Positions 12,001 to 24,000 of a DNA stretch of 64,000 bases are shown in pieces (positions within the stretch are counted from its first letter, which is position 1; the number at the start of each line of letters is the position of its first letter). Origin of the DNA: Clytia hemisphaerica (Eukaryota; Cnidaria; Hydrozoa; Leptothecata; Clytiidae); assembly GCA_902728285.1 (NCBI GenBank), contig CACVBU010000385.1:1089038-1153037 (forward strand). Direction: 5' to 3'. Below the pieces are notes generated by a model that was not told the DNA's origin, made no database searches, and worked only from the letters and a program-made list of their open reading frames with translations. The translations under genes and the position numbers were made by a program.

Positions 12001-15000
12001 ACACCCCCTGCTGTCCTGCTAGGGATTTGCAGTTTTGGCCCATGAAATACCAGATGGGACGTGATATAATCAGATAGCCTGAGGCATTCTGTTTGGTTCC
12101 CTTCATGGTCTTGAGCAAAAACTACATATCTATTTGTCTAGTTCATCTCTAAATTCAATTTGGAAATGGATACTACCACGGTTCTTACGTCAAAATGAAA
12201 TTTATTGTTTTCTTGCTAAAAAATGTACCTTTGATATCAGGGATCTTCAAATAATTCTGTACTGTAGGACCAGTATTTTTCCCTTAAGGTTCTGCTATTC
12301 TTCTTGTTTTGAAATTAATAACAACACTTCAAAATCCTTCTACGTAATTGTCACTTTTTAAAAGTCCGAAAAAAACACTAACTTCACCGAGAAGTTGAAA
12401 TAAACGCTTTTTTATATAAGAATGGTGTTATGAAAACTGTAACGTGCTATGAAAACTGTAACGTACTAAAGCACTGGGATCTACTTCAGTGAACGTGTGA
12501 AAGTGGAAGGCCCAATTGTAAACACTTTTTTAAAACAGAGTGACGAGTTCTCAGGATAATAGAAGGCCGATGTTAACCGAGGGTGATAGGCGCTCGAGAT
12601 AAATGATGATGGTGGTATTCTTACCATATCCTTAAATCTTTTGACCAATTTCATTATGAATATTCTTATAAAGTATATTCTTATAAAAAAAGCGTGTATA
12701 TCATTTCTGAATATGAGTGTTTTTTTTGCGCAGTTTTTTTTCTTCAAAAATTTAATTAATTACATATTTTTTATAAGCAACTTGGCCTTAGTAACCTAAC
12801 CCTGAAACTAAGCATGAATCGGGAAAGCAACCAAAAATACCAAAAAAGGGTCGTTTGGGCATTAAAATGTGTATTGATGGTATTTGAATACCAATTTTGG
12901 ACATTTTGGACATTTTGCACGTAAAATGAGATAAAAAGCAAAAAATTTTGAAGTTGCTAGGCATTTTCGGCTCAAAATCCATAAGCAACTTTTTGGCTGA
13001 AATCCAGAAAATCCTTAGCAACTCCTGTCCTGAGCCGAAATTTAGGGTTGCTTATAAAAAAGTGTGTTTTTGATTTTGGATAAATCCGCTAAATCCGCAA
13101 AATTTTCTTTCCCACCTAAATTTTTTCCTTCAAGATATCAAAAATGATTATATAAAAAGAAAAGTCTGACTAATCATCATCTTAACGTAATATTATAGAT
13201 TTTTGAGACGTTCAACATGGCTGCACTGTGGGATTTGCCCTGTATTTTCGTTGTGGAGAACAATGGTTATGGAATGGGTACCTCATCAAACAGAGCATCA
13301 GCCGTCGACGAGTTCTACACACGTGGTGATTTCATCCCCGGCATCTCAGTGGACGGGAATTGTGTCATCAGTGTCCGCGAGGCCTCCAAATACGCTGTTG
13401 ATCACGCCAAAAACAAGGTTAGAATCGTTCTCTTTTTCCCACTCCATCCAATACCCTTCAACCTTGAAAACTTGAACATTCTAAAGTCTATTTCAAATTA
13501 GCTGACAGTGTTTTTGATAGAATTTGAATTAAGTAGCGATTTTATGCTTGTTGAAAAGATAATCCGAAGTGGAATATTATCAACATGGAAAAACGAAGAT
13601 GAAAAATGAAAAAGAAGAAAATCAACTTCTTGTAGAATAATGCTATGATCTTCATTTTTGTATCAGAAACTCTTCAATCTTAGAACTTCATAAATGCGAA
13701 AAAATATTTAAAAATATTAATTCAATCAAAAAATACACCCTAAAACTTTGCCCTGGTTTACTTACAAAAGGGGACTTTTTTGTTGTTTTTTGATGATTTT
13801 TGAAGTCAATCATTGATAGACTTTGGACTATATCTTTCGATAGAACAAATTTTTTGAAAACATTTTTCACGTCAATGATGTTCTAAGATCAAAGAATCAC
13901 TCGCGTGAAAATAATTATAGCACAATTATAAGAAGTTTATTTTCTTGTTCTTCATTTTCAATTTTAATTTTCCGATCTTTTTGATTTTTTTCTCTATGAC
14001 AATATCCCGCTCTTGTTTGTCTTTTCAATGAGCACAAAATCGCTACTTAATTCAAACTCTATCGAAAGTTAATGAGGTTTAAAAAAACACTGCCAGCTAA
14101 TTTGAAATAGACTTTAAATTTCTGAGTTAAATTTTGAAAAATCTTGATGATGTCTTAAAGTTAGGGAATTTCGTTAGAAGTTAAAAAACTTTCAGATCCT
14201 TAAAATTATTTTCGTTGAACTTATAACAAAAACTTGCCTGATGGATGGAAATATGGTGAAAGTCTTTTTGAAGAGGAAAGTTTTCACCGGCTAATCAAAA
14301 TAGATGGGATTTTCACTTCCTCTTGCAAGCTTTCTTGGAAATGGAAGAAAACGGATGTTCTTCATACGTTTCATACTCTATATTTTGATTCTCCCAAAGC
14401 TGTCAATTGAGAGAGCTTTTTACTAACTCGTTACTCGTTAGGATAACAGTGTGCTTTTTTTCTTTCACCTTTCACCTTTTTTTAGAATTCTCTCGAATTT
14501 TGGGTATTTTGAATAAGTCTGTCAAAATCGACCCTTCTTTGTCTCACCTTATAGCTTTAGCCTATTCTATTGTGTCTCTTCTCCGGGAAATCTCTGAAAA
14601 AGAGCCACCTTGTTCGGCAAAAAGAGGCTCTTTAAATACACGGGTTGCAAAATTATACTACTACAGTCAAAACATGTGATTGCTCGAAAAGTTTACGTGA
14701 TTTTATTCCCATGTTACTTGGTATACAACTCACATGAAATTACTTTATTAGTATCAATAAATTCGAACCAATCAGAAATAAAGGTCATGTAATAAACACA
14801 TAAACATTTCGGGTAAAATCGTGATTTGACTTCAAACTTTATTTTTGCAACCTGTGTATTAGCGCCGCCTTATCCGGCGAAAATCTGTTCTTTAATTAAT
14901 AAATAGATAATAGCGATGTTATTAAACTGTTGTTAAATCTCATCGAATTAATGGTCCCTCAGTCCGGAGCACCCGCAAGGGAGAGGGCGCAATAATCTCT

Positions 15001-18000
15001 CCGAAGAAACCTTTCAACATCGCAACCTGGAACACCAGGACTATGTGGCAAAACCATGAACATAAAATGAAATTGCTACAAAAGACAATTCACCAGCTAA
15101 ATCTAAGTATAGTTGGGATATCTGAAACCCACTGGGATAAAGACCTGGATGAAGTCTTTGACTATAATGACTTAACTATTTTCCATTCGTGTAGAGAGGA
15201 CGGTATCCACAGACAAGGTGTTGCAATCGCCATAAAGAAAGAAATCCTACCTTGCGTGAGGTCGTATGATATTGTTAGTCCTAGAATCATCAGTTTGAGC
15301 CTGGAAATCGGAAAGAGACTTTTCAACGTTTTTCAAATCTATGCACCAGACTCCAACTATCCCGACGAAGAAGTCGACGCATTCTATGACGTTCTACAGT
15401 CGCAACTAGATAGAAAACCTCGCAATAGTCACACGATTCTTCTTGGTGATTTCAATGCTATAGTTGGAAAAGACCAACACGAAAACTTCAGTGATAATGT
15501 TGGCTATTTTGGTTTAGGAGTCAGCAATGAGCGTGGCTGGAAACTACTAGAGTTTTGTGCTATCAATAATCTTGTCATTACCAACACGTTTTTCAAACAC
15601 CCGGAAAAACGCCGATTTACCTGGGTCTCACCGAACGGAACCCACAAAAACCAGATAGACTATATTATTACCGATATGCGCATCAAAAGGATTTTCAAAA
15701 ACAGCCGGTCATATCACTCTGCTGATATAGGATCTGACCATTCCTTAGTTGGAGCAAAACTGAACCTTTCCCCACCGAAATTCAAGAAGTCACGCTCACT
15801 ACCCAAACGCTTCAATGTCGAGAAATTGAAAGACCCTGACGTACTCCATGCTTTCCAACAAAGAATCGGCGGATACTTCGAACCCTTACTTCAGCTTGTT
15901 GAAACAAACGATATTGACACCGTCTATAATGAGTTCAAGCAAGTCACCAATGAAGCAACTGAAGAACTGATCGGACGGGTTAAGCACAGAAAAGTTGATG
16001 GTCTCCCACAAGAAGTTGAAAAAGCGTGCGAGGAAAGACGCAAGGCCCGTTTAGCCTTGCTGAAAGATGGTAATGCCGTAAACGTAGCAAGATATAGAAA
16101 ACTTAATAAAGACGTAAAGAAATCCATCAACAAACATAAGAAAGAAAATCTTGAGAAAAAAGTTGTTCAAATGGAAAATGACCTTCAGCGTAATAACTCG
16201 TTCAACCTTTTTAAAACAGTCAGAGAACTGGAAGACAAACGCAGTGCTAATCCTAACCTGATGCAAGATAAAAACGGCATAAAGCACACCGACCCAGCTT
16301 GAAAGTATGGGAAGACCATTTCAAAGCACACCTGAACAAGGAATTTCCACACAAAGATGATGCCATCAATGAAGTCTCTAATCCAGCCGAGAATGAGTCA
16401 TTCCCAGCGATATCGATAGAGGATGTAAGAAAAACTGTAAAGAAAATGAAGAAAAGGAAAGCCCCGGGAGTTGACGAGATCACTGCCGAGGTCCTGATCG
16501 CTGGTGGTGAACCAATGGTCCGAATGCTCCATGCCATATTCACAAAAGTCGAAAGAGATACCATCTCACCGAAAGACTGGTCTAAATCCCTTATAAACCC
16601 AGTACATAAGAAAGGAAGTAAGTCAAATCCAGAAAACTACCGAGCCATTTCATTGATATCGATACCTAGCAAAGTCTTCCTGCGAATACTCCTCAAGAGA
16701 ATGACAGAAAGAACCGAATCTTTTCTTCGCCCTTCACAGTTTGGTTTCCGTAAAAACAGAGGAACAGTCGATGCAATCTTCATTGTCCGCCAAATTTTGG
16801 AGAAAGCTAGGGAGAGGAACGTCAAAGTACACCTTCACTTCATTGATTTCAAGGCAGCATTCGATACCATCTGGCGGGAAGCATTATGGAAAATGATGCG
16901 TGCGATTGGTATTGACCCACGTATCGTTGATATCATTGAAAGCATCTACTCAAATGCTGAATGTGCTGTAGTTGTTAACAAACAAATCACCAATTGGTTC
17001 AAGGTCAAGGTTGGTGTACGACAAGGCTGTCTGCTATCTCCAGTCCTATTTAACATATTCCTGGAATTCGTTATGGATGAGCTGAAGAGTCTCGATGACC
17101 ACCTTGAACTAAAAGAAAATATGTCCACGGAGCTAAGGTATGCTGATGACACTACACTTGTGACCGCAATCTTTGAAAAATTGGAAATATCGACAGCTGA
17201 ACTTGAGACCGCTTGTTCCAAATGGGGAATGAAGATCAACGCATCTAAATGCAAAACCATCAGTGACTCGCCAGTACCCATTCAAATCAACAATGAGAAC
17301 GTTGAGAATGTCAGTGACTTTGTTTTCCTGGGAAGTAACGTTCCAGGCACTACAAACGACATCAAACGAAGACTGGGCTTAGCATCTTCCAGCTTTGGAC
17401 GCTTAAGAGATCAAATATGGCGTAACAAAGACATAAGCCTGAAGCTGAAATTACGACTCTACAAACGCGCTCATCGTCCCCATAGCAATTTATGCCTCGG
17501 AAACCTGGACTCTGAAAAAATCAGATACACAGTTACTGCTAGTTTTCGAAATGAGATGTTTCAGATCACTTCTCGGCCTTACATTAATGGACCGTGTTCG
17601 TAATGTTGAAATCAGAAACCGGCTTGGAGTCACCACCACCATCGTTGACATCGTTAGAAAGAGACGTCTCTCCTGGTTTGGCCATGTTATCCGCAGAGAC
17701 CTGGATAATCCCGTCAAAATTGCCTTCAAAGACGACTTCACAAACCCCAGACCGCGTGGAAGACCTCCAAAGAGATGGAAAGACCAAATGTATGTTGATA
17801 CTGGTTCTGCACTGGCTCAACTAGAAGAAGTTGCCATGGACCGTCATGCTTGGAAAGACCTGGTCATGAGGAGCAAGGGGCCTGTTCAGGCCTGAGCATC
17901 TAAGCAAGTAAGCAAATCTCATCTCAGATTTCGTTTAGGAATTAAGGAAAATTATTTGCCTGTGTAGATGTAGACTGGGAATCCAGTCGTTTATAACGTT

Positions 18001-21000
18001 TTTGTTCAAAGCGGGAAATTTTTATGTCGGGATATGGTTAAAATAAACGACTGGGCTAAGGTGGTTTCCGTAGCTTACGGGAGTTCCAGCAGGGCCCGCA
18101 GATTTCTGCGGGGTGAGAAAACAATCATATACAACAAAATACATAAACAAATAAAAATTTCAGCCAATGAGAATTTCTAAGTGAAAGAAAAAAAACAAAC
18201 CAAAACCAACCAACAAGACCCCCTGAAAATGTTATCCAAAAACATGAAAAAAGAGAATTTTTATGAAAAGTTTGTTGTGCACAAAATATTCTAGACGACT
18301 ATATTGATGCTCCTGACAAGTTTTCTACTTCCTATTTTTTACTGAGTTAAGTCGTCTAGCATGCTAGACTAGTGTAGATGGTGCTGAGTCGTTTTGATCG
18401 TGCTGAGTCGTTTTGATCGTAAATCAAATCTCGCGTCAAGCTCAACGTCTCCATGAACATATAAAAACTGAGCATCCATCTCCTTTGTATTTTTGTAGAA
18501 AGCACTGCTAGCTTTGTTGCCGCCTCGTTAAAAACATAAAACGAAACAATAGATTTTGATGATATACCTTTTGGGAATACAACGTCAACGTCTTGCTAAC
18601 AGCGTCAAAATTTCAACTAAAGTCTCTGTTGTTTTTCTCTTTTATCTATATCAAGGTAAATGCCCTACTATTAAGAGTCCCTTTTCCGAGCTCCCCAAAG
18701 TGCACTGTAAGGGTCGAAATGAGCAAAAATGAGAGAAGTGCACTCTAAGGGTGAAAAATCCGGAAAATGGTCAAAATCTTCAATTAAATGCACCAAGGGT
18801 GATTTTTCGACTAAATTTACTCAAATTTGATTAATTTTCTCTTTCTCCAATTTCGGGTGCATCGTCAGCTTGTCAAAACTCCGACTAGTATTGCTAAATT
18901 TGGACTCAAAAGTATAAAATAAATTTCGAGAGTATGTGATTCAAATTATGATATTCTTATGACACAGGACCTCAATTTTGGCATACTATTTTTTTCAATT
19001 ATTATTTTGAAAAATTATTGGAGTGACAAAAGTGATTCAAATATCAAAAGTATACACGCAGTTGAAATTCTGCATTTCAGCGTTGAAAAATGTTGATAAA
19101 GTATATTGCAAACTTTTAAGAATATTTATTTTGTGAATTATGAGCAATGTTTACACTATATCAATCCTTTTACCTAATTAATTCAAAGAAATGAACTTGT
19201 GACGGAATATTGTGTCGGATTTTTAAAACCAAATTTGAAATACAGGCGGCAACGAAGCTCGCTTCAAAGACGCAATATAAGATAGACGTCCAGTCGTTTA
19301 CATGTTCGTGACCTCTTTAATATCTTTTCTCTAATAGGGACCCATTCTATTGGAACTGAACACGTACCGCTATTTCGGACACAGCATGTCCGATCCAGGC
19401 ACCTCTTATCGAACACGTGACGAGATTCAAGAAACCCGACAAAAACGGGATCCCATCAACGGATTCAAAGAGCGATTGGTCGGGCTTGAACTGGCTACAC
19501 AAGCAGAATTAAAGGTTTGCTTTTTATTCACTTTGCTGTCTCGTCAATCAATCAATCAATCGATCAATCAATAAATCAATCAATTAGTGTTGTTATCGCT
19601 TTTTGGACCTACCCCGGTGGAGGTCCTATAAATTAACCTGTGTTTGTTCGTCCGTTCGTTCGTTCGTCTGTTACCAACCTTTCTCAGGATTGAATCATAG
19701 GAATCTTTTGATTTTTGGTACAAAGGTGCAAAATGGTGGTGGCCAAAATGTGACGGAGCCCGATTTTCGAAAAAAAAATTTTTTTGGCAAATTTGGGCTA
19801 AAAAACGGCTAAAAACGGGTTTTTTGGACTTTGTGAAAAATTGGATCATTAATTTTTTCTATTTTTTTTGCATGAAAGTAGGGTACCATCATAGGTAAAA
19901 GATGGCTCAAGCAGATTTTTGCAAACAAATTTTGTTGGCTCAAAAAAACGCATGTTTATCTATAAGAATCACTATTAATAAGCATACATCAATGTTCTTA
20001 GCCATATTATTATGTTTATTAGTTTTTTAAGATGAAAATGTCACGGTGGAGGGCAATGGTTTGAGTTTTCTAGAAACACTTATTGTTTTTTGGCTGAAAA
20101 ACGAATCTTTATCTATGAGAATCACTATTTATAAGCATAGATCAATGTTCTTAGCCAAATTATTATTATTTCATTATTATTTTTTGCTAAACAAAGAAAA
20201 TGTCACCTTAGAACGCTGGTTTTTTAGAAACCTCATCTATCTAAGCTGTGCATTTTTCTGATAGTGGATTGTTTTTATAAAGAAAAGCGTCTAATAGCTT
20301 TTTTATTTTTTTTCAAAAGTCTTTTTCAATAGTGTTGATAGTTTCTCCCAATTCTTGATATGCGTAAGTCAAGATGCCGTCATGTTTTTTAACGGAAGCA
20401 CCCAAAAAAGCCGGTTTTTGACCTCCGTGTTTCTATTTTTAGTAACAGAGAGAGGTCAAATCCCGGCTTTTTTAGGGTGTTTCCGCTAGAAAAATGACTT
20501 ACGCATATCAAGAATAGATATGCTTTCATTACATTTTATATTTTATTTATTTTATTTTATATTTCTTTATGTCTTACTCTCTGGTACCTAATAGCCGGGG
20601 GCTTGGAATAAGCGGGCGGTTTGGAAAAAATCTTAATAAGCGGGGGGGGGGGGGGTTGGAATATAAATGTCCTGGGTGGAAAATTTTGGAGAAAGCAAAA
20701 TTAGGGCAAAAGAGGGAACTTTCAATAGCATTTTCCCAAAAATCAATGAGTGGGGGGGGGGGGGGGTTGGAATAAGAACGTCCTGGGTGGAAATTTTTGA
20801 AAAATCAATTAGCGGCCTCCCCTCGGCTATTAGGTACCCGAGAGTATGCTTTTTGGACCTACCCCGGTGGGGTGGAGGTCCTATAAATTAACCTTTGTCC
20901 GTTCGTTCGTTCGTTCGTTCGTTCGTTCGTTCGTTCGTTCGTTCGTTCGTTCGTTCGTTCGTTCGTTCGTTCGTTCGTTCGTTCGTTCGTTCGTTCGTTC

Positions 21001-24000
21001 GTTCGTTCGTTCGTTCGTTCGTTCGTTCGTTCGTTCGTTCGTTCGTTCGTTTGTTCGTTATTAGCTTTCCTCGTGATTGGCTCATTAGTTTTTTTTGATT
21101 TTTTGCACAAAGATGTGTAACTATAAGCGCTCGAATGTGACGGAGCCCGACTTTCAAAAAAAAAAATTGGGGGCAAATTTGGGCCAACAAACGGCTAAAA
21201 AACGGGTTTTAACTTTAACTTTTTTTGTTTTTTTGCATGAAAGTAGGGTACCATCATAGGTAAAAAGCTAAATTTTGTTGGCTCAAAAAACGCATGTTTA
21301 TCTATAAGAGTCACTATTAATAAGCATACATCAAAGTTCTTAGCCAAATTACTCTATTTTTTTATGAGAGATGTTTTTTTGCTCACAAAGTCTTGAATAA
21401 TGAATATGAAAGAACATTTCAAGAGCATGAAATTTTGGTTTCTAAACGTTTTTTTATAAGAAACAAACGACTAATTTTAATAGATCGTCACTATTTGTGT
21501 TCTGAATGATTGTTTAATGGTCACGCTCACGTAGATATCAATTATATATGTGTTAAATGCATAACCAGATAGGTCCATAAAAGTATCACTTGTCATTGTT
21601 TCAATGTTCATTGATTAGTTTGATAACCAGGTAGGTCCATAAAAGTATCACTTGTTTCCTAGTAGTTTGCTCCCACATCAGGCCTTTGATTTATATGGCC
21701 TTACATCTCAAAAAAACTCAGTTCCCTGGGAGTTCTTTACTGTTGGAAAACTCATAAATAAGATATATTGGATGGACGAAGTTTCTAGAAGAAGTCTTTT
21801 GAAAATTGCGTGGTTTTGACAGTTATCTACGGGATCTTGATTGGCTGAAGATGAGATACACTTATTTTGCATGAAAAAAAAACATACATAGACCTTCCCT
21901 TTTCAGAACGAATTAAAAACCTCACAGTCTACACGATTTTAAAACTCTCTTCCATCTCTCTCTATCATCTTGTTTTCCCCCTATTTGATCTTGATAGCTT
22001 TGTTTTACTGCCATTATTTCGAAATTTTACTTCGGGTTTTTTTAGATTTTCACTCGATTTTCGTAATGACATTTTTTCATCCCTTTTTATGCGCACTACA
22101 GTACCTCAAATGTGCGGCTATATGCCACATTTCAGCTATACGTGTTTAATGCGGAAAATTTTGATATCTTGGTTATTTCCTTAACTCTTTTCCTCGTGCA
22201 AGAAAAACGAAACAAGTTTGCGAAATATTTACTTTACTTTCGAGTAAAAGTTCTGATTTAGTGGAAGGTGGTTTTTTGAAAAATGCTCTCTTTCCCATTG
22301 CATACTGATCTCCTATTGGTCAAATTTGTGGTTTCCATTCGCCCACAATGTTTTGCTACAACAGAAAAACAAGATTGTGAAATACTTTCGATTTTTCAAA
22401 GAAAAACAAAATATTTTTTTTTGTTTCCTATGAAATATAGAGAAATTTTCCTTGTGAAATTTACTTCTGCTGCTGCTGTGTGGATGTGTAGGAGGATTGA
22501 ATAGGACAAGGGAGAAAAATGTACTATTTTTATCGACAGTATATTTACACTTAGAGCTCGAGTGAATAAATAATAAATAAATACCAAGCTCCATCTTAAT
22601 TACGCAACAATCTGTCAGCAAGGCTTACAGAGCCAGTTAACATAAGAACAAGAAATCCTATTTATCCTCTTAATATACGAACTGAGCGTTTTTTCTTTCC
22701 TCACTGCATATCCCAGTGGAATGTCCTGGGCGGTAATATAAGAAATCTACCTTCTGTTAAGACCTTTAAGAATGCAATTTTACTAATTTTTGAGACCCAA
22801 ACAATCTCGTGTTTTTTTATGTTTCTGACAATCAAGGTGCAGTCTTTCTAAATCGACTTCGGGTAGGGTTCAGTCATCTCAACGAGCACAAATTTAGGCA
22901 TGGTTTTCGTGATATTTTAGACCCTTTTTGTGGTTGTCGAACTAACTCAGTTGAAAATACTCAGCACTTTTTTCTGCACTGCTCTATATATTCCCATGCG
23001 AGACAATCTCTACAGTATTCGACAAACTACAAGACTTGGGTGTTATTTTCCTCCCGCTAAACCCTTTTGTCGGCTTTTATTATACGGTGATGTTTATGTG
23101 ATTAAATCAAACTATAATTCTTTCTATCGTTGAATATATCCATGAAGGTTCAGTGGTTCGTTATTTTAGTCTACTACAACCATAGCTCTCTCCACGTCAC
23201 GCCTTGTTTTACTTTTTCCTTTCTTCATAGTCTATTACCTCTGGCGATATAACTTAAGTTTCTAGCGGAGGGAGGGACTTGTGTAGTTTAGTAGTATTTT
23301 GTAATATATGTTCGTAGTGTACACAGGGTACATGTTTTTGTTTCAATAAAAAATTAAATAAAAAAAAAGTAAAAAAAAAATAGCTCAAGTGAATGACAGA
23401 TTCCAGCCTTTTAAAACGTGCGAACTTTTAGGAGCAGAAAAATGAATGAATCAAAAGATAGAAATTTAGATTTTTGGACAAAAGTTTTGTAGTATTCAAA
23501 TGTAAAAAATAATAATTCAACCCAAATGAATTGGTTGTCTCCCATCTCAAAAATTAAGAATTATTGTTAAGGGTGTAGAAGGGCCGGTCTGAAAGCTATC
23601 TAATATTCAAATGGCGGACTGGCAGCCGCTCACTCTAACGGAGTGGCTCAATTTCCCATAGGAGAGGGATGGCAGTTAGTCTTTGATGTGAAAATTTCTA
23701 CATCGGAGGCAAGATAAGCATGAAATCAACCCGTCATCATCAAAGTTTTATGCTCTTTTCAACAGTTTCTACGAGTGTTCTGAAAAGCTACTCATTTTTG
23801 AGTTATACACGCTTTTTTTACCTCCTGGATATCCGCTCCCTTTTAGATATCAACTTTTGAACAAAAATTGTTAACCCCTGGATATCCGATATCCTCAACA
23901 GGGGAGTACTCTTAGGTTCCAAATAAACGCCCCCCCCCCCCCCCCCTCCCGCGCTTGTTAATTTTTCGAAAATTTTCCAACCCCCCGGGCCTTATTAGGA

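Larger units (their letters stand above)
14950..17930 (+). mobile_element. RTE-like LINE, PDHA1 intron 7 (sense)
   Basis: Almost full-length non-LTR retrotransposon: apurinic endonuclease, reverse transcriptase and a C-terminal tail, in three frame-shifted pieces. The 3' end carries a short TAAGCAAG-type repeat. It is in the same orientation as PDHA1, and the host introns are otherwise spliced cleanly around it. A second, more decayed copy is at 47227-50122. The RTE/BovB assignment rests on the overall endonuclease-RT layout and the C-terminal GRPPKRW signature; a neighbouring clade is possible. Confidence 0.85.

Noticed and set aside
20846..21190. Long repetitive open frames on both strands (SFVR and NERT repeats)
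   Set aside because: They are the translation of a (CGTT)n microsatellite, which is open in every frame; no start context, no non-repeat domain.
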